This document shows positions 22,086 to 33,789 of a stretch of DNA of 64,000 bases, piece after piece. Position 1 is the first letter of the stretch; each line of letters starts with the position of its first letter. The position numbers and the translations under genes were made by a program. The stretch lies in assembly GCA_039881145.1 (NCBI GenBank), contig JAYKKI010000088.1, positions 4,030,501-4,094,500 of the forward strand, written 5' to 3'. Source of the stretch: Druceiella hillmani (Eukaryota > Arthropoda > Insecta > Lepidoptera > Hepialidae). The notes beneath the pieces were generated by a model, which worked only from the letters and a program-made list of their open reading frames with translations, had not been told where the DNA came from and ran no database searches.

Positions 22086-22556
22086 GTACGCGTTACTGGT
22101 CAAACCCAATTTCAGGAAGACCTGGTTTTGTCTAGGACAAACTGGTTAAGAAAACGCGTGTTACACAAAACTAGTTTAGTTTAGGCAATATCAGTTTGTC
22201 CTGTTAATAAAATGCACGCTTCTGGTTAAACTAGTATTACCTAGGCAAAATTATCAAGTGAGATTCCATGGTTAGGTTACGTTCGGCTCGGTTATGTTAC
22301 GTTATGTTATGCTAGGCTGGATTAGGTTAGGTTAGGTTTGGTTAGGTTAGGCTATGTTAGGTTAAGTTAGTTTATATTAAGTTCTACGACGGCTCATTTA
22401 CTTTTGGTTAGACGATACTAGTTTATCCTGGAGTGTGAATTTTATTATAAGGACAAAGTTATATGCACGCGTTTTTATATATATTAACATGCGTTTTCTA
22501 AATTAGTTTCACTTAGGTAAAAGTAGTTCTAACGAAAATTGGGTTTACTTGCTAAG
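22086..22556. mobile_element. Foldback (inverted-repeat) element with internal TTAGG-like DNA
   Basis: It interrupts the left-interior sequence: GAACAATGTGAAAAAATG before, and TTTATGCGAGATATTGGCAGC after, are contiguous in other units. Its ends are inverted, GTCAAACCCAATTTC near 22,098 and GAAAATTGGGTTTAC near 22,537. A second inverted pair is GTTTGTCCTGTTAATAAAAT near 22,193 and ATTTTATTATAAGGACAAAG near 22,440. In the centre (22,264-22,370) lie decayed TTAGG-type pentamers. Probably a non-autonomous foldback or MITE. Target duplication not resolved. Confidence 0.6.
22264..22370. repeat. Degenerate TTAGG-type pentamer array
   Basis: GGTTA / GGTTAGGTTAGG units with many substitutions lie in the centre of the foldback element. 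Confidence 0.7.
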
Positions 22557-22828
22557 ATATACATTTATGCGAGATATTGGCAGCATCATTTGCTATTAAA
22601 TTTAATAGTGAGCTGAAATGTAACGAAAAAAACCTGGTCAAGTATTTGAGCCATTGTTATGTCTAGTCGAATCCCAAGATTTATTTTGAAAAATTAATTA
22701 ATAGCAAAGTCGAGGAGACCTACGGGCAGTAACATTTTTAAAACTAACTTTACAAATATACATTTCTTTATTTATGACATTCAAGTTAATAACCGAAATG
22801 CTATGTAAAATTTTGAGCAGAGAAACCT

Positions 22829-23600
22829 GGGGTGGAATGGGGTACCGGGGTGGAATGGGAAAGTGGCGTGACGCTCGCTACAAGCGACAGAGCCACGTAA
22901 ACATCGCGCAAAATGTTTATGTGTCACTATGCCGCTTTGTATGGAGTGATAGCTTTTAGTGTGAGAATGCGCCTGTTTGGTTTTTATCGAAGGTCAACGT
23001 AAAATATTGCAAATTATAAATTTTGCTATGCGACACCAAGGTAATTAAACTGTGTACTTTTCTTTAGGAAATTGTCATTACATGTTTTGTTTCAATATAC
23101 TTTTGGATATCTAAAAGTGTTGTGATAATTCGAGCCCACAAAGAAGACCTCCCCTAATACTAATGTTTACTTGAACGTTGATCCAATGCACACTGGGGCA
23201 TATTCCACTCTTAATCATATTCTTTTTATATCAATAGTATAGTGGTAGAGTATTTCAATTGCAGATATTGCGTATATATATATAAAACTAACCGGTAGTC
23301 CTTTTCTACAGTTGCTGTGAACTAAGTTGTGGATGCGGTTGTCAGTGAACAAATGGTATACATTGCGGCATCTAATTGATTTAACATCAACACTAGAGCG
23401 ATATCTTCAGAAAAGATGGAGGAGCATAGGAGCTGTTGTTGATAAAACGTAAAGATAATGTCACATTATTTTCGCTGCTGAGCAAGAGCTAGAGCTTGTA
23501 GTTTACCTAAAATATGTGCAAAAACAACTCTTCGGCGTATGAATGAGGTTCGTCGATTGGCATATCAGCTAGCAGAAAATAATAATTGTAGGGATTTCGG
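22829..23600 (+). pseudogene. Third pogo-like element, heavily decayed
   Basis: GGGGTGGAATGGGG occurs twice near 22,829-22,855 and resembles pogo-type G-rich termini. From about 23,385 the plus strand gives TLERYLQKRWRSIGAVV in one frame. It then gives AAEQELELVVYLKYVQKQLF (about 23,480-23,540), and in the next frame NEVRRLAYQLAENNN (23,545-23,590). This is the CENP-B-type DNA-binding part of a pogo transposase, similar in layout to residues 65-110 of the element at 34.4-37.1 kb. The catalytic domain is absent. Confidence 0.65.
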
Positions 23601-23705
23601 TTTTAAATAAAAAGAATAATAATTATTAGAAGATCATTACAACTCGGCTCAAAAACTGAATAAAACTCGAAAACATTATGAGTCGTATAAGTTTATTTTT
23701 ATTTC

Positions 23706-23789
23706 GTGTAAAGTTACTTTTATTTAGTGTAAAGTTACTTTTATTTCGTGTAAAGTTACTTTTATTTCGTGTAAAGTTACTTTTAGTGC
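23706..23789. repeat. 21-bp tandem repeat, 4 copies
   Basis: GTGTAAAGTTACTTTTATTT plus C starts at 23,706, 23,727, 23,748 and 23,769. The copies differ by one base. Confidence 0.95.
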
Positions 23790-23904
23790 AAGTAGAATCA
23801 TAAATTCTCCCAGTACATAAACAAATCCTTGTTCACTTGTGATTTTTTCTGTATACTTCATATTATTATTGATCACATAAGATATATACTTATTCTAATT
23901 AGCA

Positions 23905-24865
23905 AGTTTCAATCAATTCTGGTATAAAGTTATCTGACAACTAACAACAAACATGTCGCAACAAATAACATAAATATGGGTGTACCATATTTCCAACAAA
24001 TAGCTCCGATTGTTTCGCACATCGACGACAAGAATGCAATGAATTTCACCGTAAATAACCCATGCGGATGGGCACCTCACGCCGCGGTGACCACTCGAAG
24101 CACCCGCACCCTGACCTTGCCGTAAATCGCTGGTCTACCTCGCCCTCATAAATAACTTCTTCAGATAATAGCGCAGTGGTTATGAAGGATTGTAAATCTC
24201 GTGTTGGCCACTTGCTGTAGTTACTTGAATAGCAACAGTCTGTTGTTTCTTTTGTATTTACCGATGCTGGTATTTGGGGATTATTGAATTGTTATGAGTA
24301 CTATTGAAGGAAAACTGCATTGTTTTGTTTTAAGTACCGATTATAGTAACATTATACTGTTCCAAAAGGTGTATTCGATATATCTCACCAAAAATATTAT
24401 TTAAAAATGAGACAAGTTCCCCTTTAAAAATTTAGCCGCAAAAAGCAGCAAAATAAAAGCAGTCAGTATCCTGCAGAGATTTGCTAGCGAAGTGCAGATG
24501 ACTGAGTTTAGAGCTTTACATCTAGATTTATTGAATATTATATCTATCGCCACGTTGAACTTGGTTGCGGTGGGGAGTTTCCAAATTTTATCGCTTTAGT
24601 AACTGAAGTTACGCAAAGACATAATTTGAAAGGTTTTGTAGATACCATACAGCAAAGCAATAGAGAGATAGGCATTTGTCGCGGCCGAATTCGATGTTGT
24701 AATAGAATAAATATAAATAAATATATAAATAAATTTAGACGCCAAGCCCTGACGGTAATAACTCAGTCTTTAGCAAAAGTCTCCTAGAAATTGGCTTGTG
24801 TTATCCCTAAGATTATATCCTTTTTACGGTTTTTAAAGAGAAATTTGGCCCTTTTTAACACGTTT
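23905..24865 (-). repeat. Arm B2 (extended)
   Basis: The core (23,905-24,350) reads on the minus strand NYSKWPTRDLQSF, then SEEVIYEGEVDQRFTARSG, closest to A1. The extension to 24,865 pairs with 8,440-8,885. Within it, 24,522-24,580 and 24,670-24,745 are themselves inverted copies (AAATTTATT...TTGAAC...GCGG), a nested hairpin of about 50-bp arms. Confidence 0.75.
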
Positions 24866-25320
24866 TTATTAGGTCGATCTGTATGTTACTACTAGCTATA
24901 TAATGGAATATACGAAACTAAATTTCAAACATTTCTAATTGTTGTATCATCATGGAACTCTTGGCAGTTATTTATATTTCTAATGACAATACAATAATTC
25001 TATAGTTCTGATGACAATACATAAAATTAAAAATAATTAAATCTTAGAACCAAATTTTTAAATTAAATTTTCACCGACTTCCAAATGTCCAAATTATTAC
25101 AAATTTTGCACCCTTTTTAAGAATCGATGACAGTACAATAATTTTATAGAATAAAAAATTAGTTTTAAAGAAAAGAGACTAAAAAAATAATGAAATTTTT
25201 CAAATAATTTTCACCCATTTCCAAATGACTAAATTATTTAAAATTTTGTACACGAATTAAGAACCGATATGAATAAAATAATTCCTTCAAATTAAGATCA
25301 AAACCAGAAAGACGTCCCGT
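24866..25320. other. AT-rich spacer of U0
   Basis: Two similar passages (CCGACTTCCAAATGTCCAAATTATT-like at about 25,075, and CCCATTTCCAAATGACTAAATTATT-like at about 25,210) suggest a diverged duplication of about 135 bp. No gene is seen. Confidence 0.5.
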
Positions 25321-25327
25321 GAAACGC

Positions 25328-25335
25328 TATAAAAG
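25328..25335 (+). promoter_or_regulatory. Candidate core promoter (TATAAAAG)
   Basis: TATAAAAG sits in a short GC-rich patch. ACTCAAT, a plausible initiator, follows 25-28 bp downstream and an ATG occurs at 25,386. The spacing is right for a TATA/initiator promoter. There is no other support. Confidence 0.35.
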
Positions 25336-25385
25336 CGCCCCGCACTTTTACACTCAATAATAGTCAACGACAGACATCCTCCCTC

Positions 25386-25490
25386 ATGGCTCCCATTAAA
25401 GAAGTTGCAGATTGTTTAAACTATGAATTTATTACAGTAATATTTTTGATAAGATTTCAGTTCTTTTTGGCGAATTTCTTAAAGGTTTGA
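25386..25490 (+). CDS. 34-codon frame behind the TATA box
   Basis: It starts MAPIKEVADCLNYEF and ends after a hydrophobic stretch, with a stop at 25,488-25,490. I do not recognise it. A GT after codon 17 (ACA|GTAATA) could be a splice donor, making this a first exon, but no downstream exon can be pointed to. It may be the remains of a gene or retroelement 5' end. Confidence 0.2.
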   Translation: MAPIKEVADCLNYEFITVIFLIRFQFFLANFLKV

Positions 25491-25499
25491 GAACAAGTT

Positions 25500-25985
25500 A
25501 TCGGCACTAAATTGGTTAAAATATAAAAATACAGTTTACTTCCAATAGCACTCACGATAACTCAATAATTTCTTAAATACCTGTGACGACAAAAACAACT
25601 GTTATTACTCTGGAATTGACTGCAGCAAGTGGCCATGCATGATTTACAATCGTTTATAACTACTGTGCCATTGTCTGGCGAGATTATTTACGACGGTGAG
25701 ATAGGCCTCGTTGGTAGGCAGACGATTTACGACGGAGCGGCCTACACGTCGTTCGGAAGGGGTCATCGCAGTGTATATCATTGCGTTCTTGACGGTGATA
25801 TTTGATATATTTGATGATATTAACTCATAATATCCCTCGTTTATATTAGTTTGGTGTGTTGGAAAATATTTCTCAATGCTATGGCGTTTTGTGACACTAC
25901 GTTGGTGTCACGTGATGGTTATCGGACAAATGCTAGTTAGCTATCGACGTTTAAATTTATTTATATATATTTTTGAAATTGTCAA
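25500..25985 (+). repeat. Arm A3
   Basis: The plus strand contains RDLQSFITTVPLSGEIIYDG-like sequence (HDLQSF here) continuing to GRGHRSVYHCVLDGDI. It is nearly collinear with A5 (42,060-42,500), sharing the TTTGATATATTTGATGATATTAACTC tail. Confidence 0.8.
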
Positions 25986-26175
25986 TTAAAATCTGTTGAA
26001 ATTTTCATGCTTTTTGATCTTTCAAAAACACTGGTGACAGATCCATTTCTCCTAATGCGGCATTATTACTTTTGACCAGTCCATCCACATCTTATTACTA
26101 CTTCTTTGTTCCATATAAATTTGGGTATTTTTCAAGATCTTCATCCAAGATATTCAAGACATTATGTGATAATAA

Positions 26176-26240
<65 letters not shown>
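26176..26240. repeat. (AT)n microsatellite
   Basis: About 32 AT dinucleotides. Unit U2 has only a few at the same place (42,785-42,815), so the tract expanded in U0. Confidence 0.95.
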
Positions 26241-26241
<1 letters not shown>

Positions 26242-26763
26242 CATTATATTTATATAATTGAAAACAATCTGAAAAGAAGATGGAAATATAAACAACTGCA
26301 AGACACTACACGTTTTCTGATACGCCTTTGGCTACTTTTATCTTGGACGAATGGTTGCTACCATTCGTGTAATTTGTTTGCAATATTGAATATACTATTG
26401 CTTTTATCAGCCTCTTTTACTAGTTTATCAAAACTTTCATTTAACTGTTATTTTTAGAATGTCTGATAATTTTTTTCGTAGAAATATATGAATTTTTATT
26501 TCAATAATTGCAGAATTTTGCATTATTAGAATTTATATTTTTATATTATTAGAATTTATTTTTTTTAAATTAAGATTTAATCTCATCAAACGAAATTGTA
26601 ATAAAACATAAAAATGTTTGCAACTGGTCAATTATTTTATTGCGGATTGTGAAAAGGAAGCAAACTGTTAGAACAATGTGAAGAAATCTATCCGTTTATG
26701 GGAGATATTGACAGCATCATTTATTATAAAATTTAAGCTGAATATGTGACGGAAAAACCCGTT

Positions 26764-26876
<113 letters not shown>

Positions 26877-28149
26877 AAGGAGTGTTGAATATGAAGTTCA
26901 GAAAATAAATGAATAACAAAGTCTAGAAAATCTTCGCCATTAAAGTTTGTAATTCCAATAAAATTAACTAAAATTTTAATTTCTTTGTTTATGATAATCA
27001 GGTAAATATATTGAATTACTATACAAATTTTTAAGTAATTAATAATGTGTAATCTAATATGTTAAAAAAATATTTTATTTATCTGACAATAATCAGCATA
27101 AATTTGTTCATCATGTTAGCGAGTGGATTAAAAATACGGTTTTAAATATCACCTCCCACGTAGGGAATCATTTTTTTATTTTATAATACTTAATTCTGCG
27201 AATATATTACCGCAATTAACTCAAATGTATCATTTCAAATGATTTAAAAAGTAAATTTATTTCGTTCGTACGATGTTCTGGAAATACTTCCAAAGGTCAG
27301 ATATTGTTGTGATTATGGCAAAATGATTATTATATAATATAATCCCTTCTAATATGACGCACAGATTATTTTATGATTTTTGGAATATTATGATTTTAAT
27401 ATCATTAGTTAGCAGATGGCAAGGCCCACAAGTTTAAACAGCTTTAATCATGTAAAAAGGAAGATCACTTCAGGTGATACAAGTGATGATTATTAGAGAA
27501 ATTTGGTTTTAAATAGAGCAGAACATTGAAATTTGTTTATAAAAATCATAGTTTAGACAATTTCATAATAATCAATATGATTTGCCGGTTCCTTGGCTGC
27601 AACTCGTTTGCTATGCATCCTTCATCCTCGCTACAATGCCTCTATCAGTATATATCTTCTCATCATTGTTTTTAACATAGACTTAGCATCTAATAAATAT
27701 TACTTTCTTTCTGCAATACAATGATTCAGTAAAGCATTCATAAAATGTAAACTTGCTTTGGGGTCGGCAAATTCTAGTTAAATATTTAACTTTATCATCG
27801 GTAACTAATGGGGAAATTGATGCGTGAGAGAGACGTCAAACCCCTATTACGTGGGTGCATCTTTCCAGTGCCCAGTTGCATGTCATTTTGCATCTTTTTA
27901 TCTTTCGAAGTACTTTCATCTTCCCATACCAAGGCGCGCAGAGAAAATGGTTTATTGTGAAGGTTTTGAAACATATTTATAAGAGTAACGTCTTCAAACT
28001 TTTATTTTCTTTGAATGCCTAATTTCTGCGGAAGTGACTACACTTTGCATGATTTTTTCTGTCTTGTGGTTTTCTGATTTTCTAAATACAAAAAATATCG
28101 ATATGGCAAGACAAGTAAGAGATATCATTTTTATGACATCTAATATATT

Positions 28150-28227
28150 GCTTCGTCTATTTCATTGTCCATAAAACTGCAGTGACTCTGGTCACTGGGG
28201 TTTTATAGACAATGAAATGGACGAAGC
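28150..28227. repeat. Near-perfect hairpin, 37-bp arms
   Basis: GCTTCGTCTATTTCATTGTC on the left pairs with GACAATGAAATGGACGAAGC on the right. The inner arms continue with ATAAAAC/GTTTTAT and CAGTGAC/GTCACTG around a 4-nt loop. The equivalent hairpin at 45,445-45,522 has extra mismatches. Confidence 0.8.
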
Positions 28228-28325
28228 GAAATCTCATTGTTCTGTTACGAGTGAAGATTCATATTCTTCTCAAAACTTCAATGAGGGAGTCATTTCTCTC
28301 ATTTAGGCCCGAAAAAGAAAAAAAT

Positions 28326-28914
28326 TGGGTGTGGCTGTGTCTTGGATACCGCCGTGTGTTTTACGTGAATACGTCTATGTAACGGGTTATATTTTTTAAA
28401 TAAAATATTTTTATTTATGTATTTAGGATAAAAGCAAGGAAACTAAAAATTATTGTGTTACAATAGCGTGTAGGCCGACATTATATATTTTTGATAATAT
28501 TTTTTTATTCTAACACCTTATTATATTCACTGTCACTACTTTAAACTAATGTTTTATATACAATCGATAGATTTTGATGACAGCTGACGATTAAAACTTA
28601 AACGAACATCGTAGCTTTTCAGAATCAAAAGTTATACCAATTGCAAATCTCGATACGCAGCAAAATAACCTCAAAATGGCGACGCTTACCCCTCCACCGC
28701 GCGCGATGCGTCACTGTTCTCGCTTTTACACTGTTCTCGCTTTTTACAATTGTAATGCATTGTCAGATCCTGTAGCTATCCAGTGGTATAATTTAATTTT
28801 TGATGTAGAGGATAGATTCGAAACTGCAACGCCAAAATATATCCCCCAATTTTGTTATCATTAGGTTTTTTGGGTTGCCCCCGTATGGTAGCAAATTTAA
28901 AGACGTATTCACGT
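28326..28914 (-). mobile_element. Promoter-like repeat element, shortened copy
   Basis: Inverted ends ACGTGAATACGTCT at 28,363 and 28,901-28,914. The minus strand keeps the MSAYT start codon region and the TATATAAAAC box, but the 67-codon frame of the 7.5-kb copy is replaced by A/T-rich DNA and stops after MSAYTLL. The conserved CpG block is at 28,673-28,735. It splits hAT-related sequence that is continuous at about 12.0 kb, so it inserted into the hAT block before the units duplicated. Confidence 0.55.
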
Positions 28915-30405
28915 CAAAAAAATACTTCCAAAACCTTACAAAAACATTCTTACAAAATATTAGTACCATATAAGTATTTTAAATTACATCCATTTATTTC
29001 ATATATTTGTATAATAATTTACCACAGAGGATATTCCCGTACAAGTCGCAAGATTGTAGTGCTGGTTTCCCCTACCTGAAGAGCGTGAGTTCGGGAGATA
29101 TTCACAACGTGTCCTCTAGATGATAAAGTCCTTTTTATTACATTCAGATCATAAATATAATAAATATAGCTCTCCATATATAATAAAAACTCCTGATAGC
29201 AGTTAATAAGCCCGTTAAGTTCGTGTAGATTTCACACTCCGTGGGTTTGTTACGCATTTAGTTATTTATAAAATTTTAAATATTTGACGATGAAGAGTTT
29301 AATAGAAATATTAAATTATTTATAAATACTAATTTGTTTTTCACTACATAAATATACTACTCAGTAAAATTAAAGAAACTTCGAAAATTTTCGTAGAAAT
29401 ATTCTGTCATTTATAAATAGTTTTTTAGATTTAAAGTTAAGTTTGTGAGGTTTTTAATACGTGTTTTGAATACTTCTGCTGTAATGTTAAAGACTAAAAG
29501 GTAAAATAAAAAAATCTCAATTTTTGGTTATTTTAAGAGGTAAGATATTTCCTTACCATTTTTTTATTATTAACTCTATGTCCATTTGTAACGGCGTTAT
29601 TCGTTGTCAAGTAAAAAAAGTAATTTTTTATTTCAATTGCTCAGAACTCCTGAAAAAATAATTGAATAACAAAAATGTAAGGATGGATTTTGGAAACACA
29701 GAAATGTTCTCTTTCAAAGTGATAATTCAAAATATTTTTACTATCTCACGTTTTACGTTGCAATATCCATCGTATTTTTATGGAATATATGGGGTGAAAA
29801 CGATTTAATTAATAAAGCTGTTATTATTATTTTAAGTTAAAAGTAATCAAAGTAAGTCAAAAATAATTGTGTCCTACATGGTCAAAAATATGTATTCACA
29901 AAGTAAATATTTGTAATTTATGAAAATAATTAAAGAACCATCGCAGTTTTGTAAAAACATGGAAAAAAATTTAATAATTCTTTTTTTAAATATAAATTTA
30001 GACTAAAATGTAAAGATGTCAATTCTTTTTCAAAAAAAATTAATTATGAATTTATCACAGCCGCATTAGCTAAAGCGTAACACAAGGAGGTTTCATCGCC
30101 GGATTTATACTTCATGTTTGCACGCTCGGATTTATATCTGAAAGAAAAAATTGTTTTCTGAACATAAATACAACTTTAGTCTTATTAATTTTATAATTAT
30201 GAAACTAAAGTTTAAAAAATTACTTTATAATGACGTTTTTCTAAAACCATTTTTCGTAAAAGTATAGCTGTTTAAAAAGTATCCACCATTTTCGATTATG
30301 CTTTAGTTTTGCTGAGTAGTTTACGTTTTCTACTTTTACAGACTCAATACAAATAACTTGGTTCCCTTTATTTCTTTATTTATTAATGCAAATGGACCAA
30401 AATAA

Positions 30406-31010
30406 TTTTGAATCGAAGTGCTTACTAAATGACGTTCATTTGAAATAGCAAGATACTGCGCAATTTTAGCGACCCGGTTTCGAAAAGCTGACTCAATATT
30501 AGAAAATATTAAAAGACATTTTCTATTCCATTAAAAAAAACACTTCATTGACACACAATTTGATGGGGTCTATGGAAAAAGTAAATTGTTATATAAAAAT
30601 TCGATGTACCTTCAAAAAAATTCCAAACTTTTTTTCTATTTTTGAGAGTACAAGTAATTCCACTACTTTCTCCTTTAAAATTTCATCAAAATCCATCTTA
30701 AATTGAAAGATCTATGATGCTGTGACGTACGGATACGGATGGACCGAGAGACATGACGGAATTAAATAAATACATACATTTTAGCATTCGGTTGCAGAAT
30801 ACTAAATAGAATAACAATTATTACAAAATAATTAAAATTACGTGTCAAAAACTGAATTAAATTCGATAATATTATGAGTTGTGGTAAGTTATTTTTAGTA
30901 CATGTGTTTGTGCTTCTTCTGGTACGGAAACAGTAAGTTTTCAGTGATTTTTTCGTATGTCCCATATAAGAATATTTAATGAATTGATTACGTAAAGTTT
31001 ATGTTTCCAA
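30406..31010 (+). repeat. Right interior of U0
   Basis: CTGACTCAATATTAGAAAAT, AAAGACATTTTCTATTCCAT, and GATGGGGTCTATG followed by AAAATCCATCTT are shared with 38,310-38,880, 47,640-48,240, 53,670-54,370 and 62,985-63,700. Short minus-strand frames starting MGHTKKSLK or MEHTKKSLK recur in each copy but carry no recognisable domain. Confidence 0.75.
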
Positions 31011-31480
31011 TTAGCAAGGCTGAAAAAAATTCTAGGATAAAGTGTTTCTGGCAACTAACCATAGACACGCCACAACAAATGACATTAATATGGACGTGTC
31101 ATATTAAGACCGAATAGTTCCGACTATTTCGCACGTCGATGACAAGAATGCTACGACTCATCCCGCAAACAACCCCTGCCGAAAGGCATGCGGGTCGCGG
31201 CGTCCACTCGGAGCACCCGCCGCAGTGCCGTCGCCGTAAATCGCTGGCCAGTCGCCGCGGCCAACCTCCCCTTTATAAATAACTTCGCCAGACAATGACC
31301 CAGTGGTTATGAAGGATTGTAAATCACGTGTTGTCCACTTGCCGTAGTTACTTGGGGAGTAACAGTTTGTTGTTTCCTTTGTGTTTTGCGGTGTTGGGAT
31401 TTTGGGGTTTATTGAGTTGTTATGAGTATTATTGGAGAAAAACTTCCTTGTGTTGTTTTAAAGGCTGATTTTAAGAATAT
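31010..31480 (-). repeat. Arm B3
   Basis: The minus strand reads WTTRDLQSFITTGSLSGEVI, then YKGEVGRGDWPAIYGDGTAA and HAFRQGLFAG before a stop. The GC-rich centre (31,150-31,270) is dense in CG dinucleotides in otherwise AT-rich DNA. Very close to B5. Confidence 0.85.
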
Positions 31481-33450
31481 TACTAAATTTTAGATTTTCA
31501 CGATTTCTATTTCTAATAATGTAATTTGTAAATGCGTATAGAGGTTATATGAAAATAACCTCGTAATTTAGGGCTAGTTGGAAAATATTTTATTTTTCCC
31601 TAAATCTGAAACTATTTTGAAACAAGTTAAGGTAAATTTTTAACCCCCAACATGGAAATCAAACCATGAAGAAAACAAGGTGTTTAAAGAAAAGTAAATT
31701 TTTGCCTGTGTTCCTTTATTTAATTGAAAAAAAAAATTAAAAAACCTTATTTTAGATGCAAGCACTCCTTAAGGTTTATTTTGTATATAATTTGGTTTTT
31801 TTCTATACACCATTATGTTTTTGCAATGAGTCATTTTTTTAGTTACTGCGGTTTAATTTAGGAATTTTGTGACTGAAAACTTAATATATAAAAGAACACA
31901 AATGATTAAATACTGAATATGAATAAAATAAAGAAAACGTAAGAATACTGAAATAACTAAAATAATCATTTTCAATCGTTTTTTTTACTAAATAAGTCAT
32001 AAGCCACCTTTGTAACAGTCACATAATTTATTTCTAAAATTATACTTTGAATGAAAAAGGAAAAGCAGTACGAAAATTTATTTTGCTGAAGAGCGCTTAT
32101 ACCATGGAGATAAGAACAGGTAAGGAGAGGGTATGAAACAAATTTTGTAGGGAAACTTACCGCTAAAATGTATGAATGAGAGAGAGAAAATACAAAGTCG
32201 TATAAAGATATTCATTATATCAATATTTAAATAATGTAACAGAATAAATGTAAGAAATAACAAACCAGTTAAGTAAAAGAGATGACTATATCATGATTTG
32301 TGTTACTTGTGTGTTCTTTGTTTGAATTCCATATTTTTTAAAAAACATTATCGCGGCAAATCTTGTTATTATATTCAAATCTTATTAGTTAATATAAATA
32401 TTTCTTGTCTATAGAATCTCGTGAATAAAAGCTGTCGCGCTCTTTCCGAATTCAAAAGGTTTACGTGGGATTTGCGATTTGCTTAAATTATCATGATGTT
32501 TAATAAATTATTGTATTTTGTTTTGTCAAAAACTTGTTAAAAAATTTGAGTAAATTTTAGTTCTGTATAAATGCATAAATTCTATTTATTGATGTAGCTC
32601 GCTAGTGGAATATGTTTGTCGACTTTCTTGAATAAATGGCTTTACTTTCTTATTTTTTGAAAAATTATGTGCTTATAATCTCATCGAGGAAATTGCCCCT
32701 TGTTCGCCATGGATAGTATTAATATTTTTAGTCAAACATTGACGTTAAACTCTGAAGGGAAAACGATGTATTTAAATAATCATTTACGTCTCTATTTGTT
32801 TATAATTTTGTCTGTCTGACATTTATAACGTTAAATATTTCGCAAGTTGGTTAGTTGAAAATAAAAATCAGCAAAGAGTTACTTAAGGTGAGAGCCAAGT
32901 GGGGTAGTTGATGAGATATATGTATCAGAATAAATGCTAGCTGAATCGCTTCTATTACGCTTTCCCTTTTCCTTTTCACGGGTTATGAGACAGGGAGAGT
33001 CATAGCTCGTGGAGCTTCTTAAAACATGGTCGTAAAATTGTCTTCCGTGGGGTAATGTTTTTCCACTACGTTTACTGATTTCCACGAATATGATCTCTTT
33101 TTCTTAGGCAAAAGAAAACTTAATTCTACAGGTTTAAAATTTCGTTACTAGTTATTTGGAAGAATCTAATTTTTGGATACTATAATATACAAAAAAGATA
33201 GATACAAAAAAGTAAAGACGTGAACCGAGATATATTTAATATCAGATATACTGTAAATAATTATTAAGATCGGTAAAGATTTAGGGCGACAGAAACGTTG
33301 GTGATTCTTGTCTGGAAAAGTCATCATCATTATGATCTTAATTCGTCGGCGTGTTGAAATAATTTTCTAGCTAATATCAAATAAATTATGGTTATATAAT
33401 ATCGTATAGATTGCAGACAGCCTTACATGAGATAGAAAGATAAATAAACT
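31481..33450 (+). repeat. Spacer of U1 including S block
   Basis: It matches 48,706-50,670 (U3) almost base for base in its right half, and 39,346-42,050 (U2) less closely. It contains AGAGGTTATATGAAAATAACCTC, an inverted repeat near 31,540 that is conserved in every spacer. The recurring 61- to 68-codon minus-strand frames here (for example 32,879-33,085) are identical between U1 and U3 only because the DNA is, and have no known domain. Confidence 0.8.
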
Positions 33451-33785
33451 TTATTGTTCATTACAAATTACCGGCACTAAAGTATTTGAAACAGAATAAT
33501 ACAGTTTACCCCCAATAGCACTCACGATAACTCAATTATTTCCCAAATACCTGTAACGACCAAAACAAAAGAAATAACTGTTGTTATTCTGGAATTGACC
33601 GCAGCAAGTGGTCACGCGTGATTTACAAACGCTCATAACCACTGTACCATTGTCTGGCGAGATTATTTACGACGGTGAGGTAGGCCTTCTCGGTTGGCAG
33701 GCGATTTATTGCGGGCAGTGTGAATCATTGTTTTCGAAGGTGATTGCTGCTAATACCCGGAATATCCTTCGTTTATATTAAGTGC
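33450..33785 (+). repeat. Arm A4
   Basis: The plus strand reads TRDLQTLITTVPLSGEIIYD, then GEVGLLGWQAIYCG. Relative to A6 and A7 it has lost about 41 bp between GCGGG and CAGTGTGAATC near 33,722, which deletes the GC-richest part. Confidence 0.8.
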
Positions 33786-33789
33786 GGGT

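Larger units (their letters stand above)
27185..30405 (-). mobile_element. hAT-related block of U0
   Basis: Present in U0 and U2 (44,465-47,640) and replaced by a minisatellite in type I units. The minus strand corresponds to 10.64-12.2 kb, upstream of the decayed hAT transposase at 13.1-13.8 kb, but no transposase coding sequence is left here. It contains a 78-nt hairpin (28,150-28,227) and, inserted within it, the promoter-like element at about 28,326-28,914. I infer a deleted hAT relative that was carried into the unit. Confidence 0.55.

Noticed and set aside
32879..33085. 68-codon minus-strand frame identical in U1 and U3 (50,098-50,304) as a conserved gene
   Set aside because: The whole surrounding 1 kb is nearly identical, so conservation is not specific to the frame. 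In U2 and U4 it is broken.
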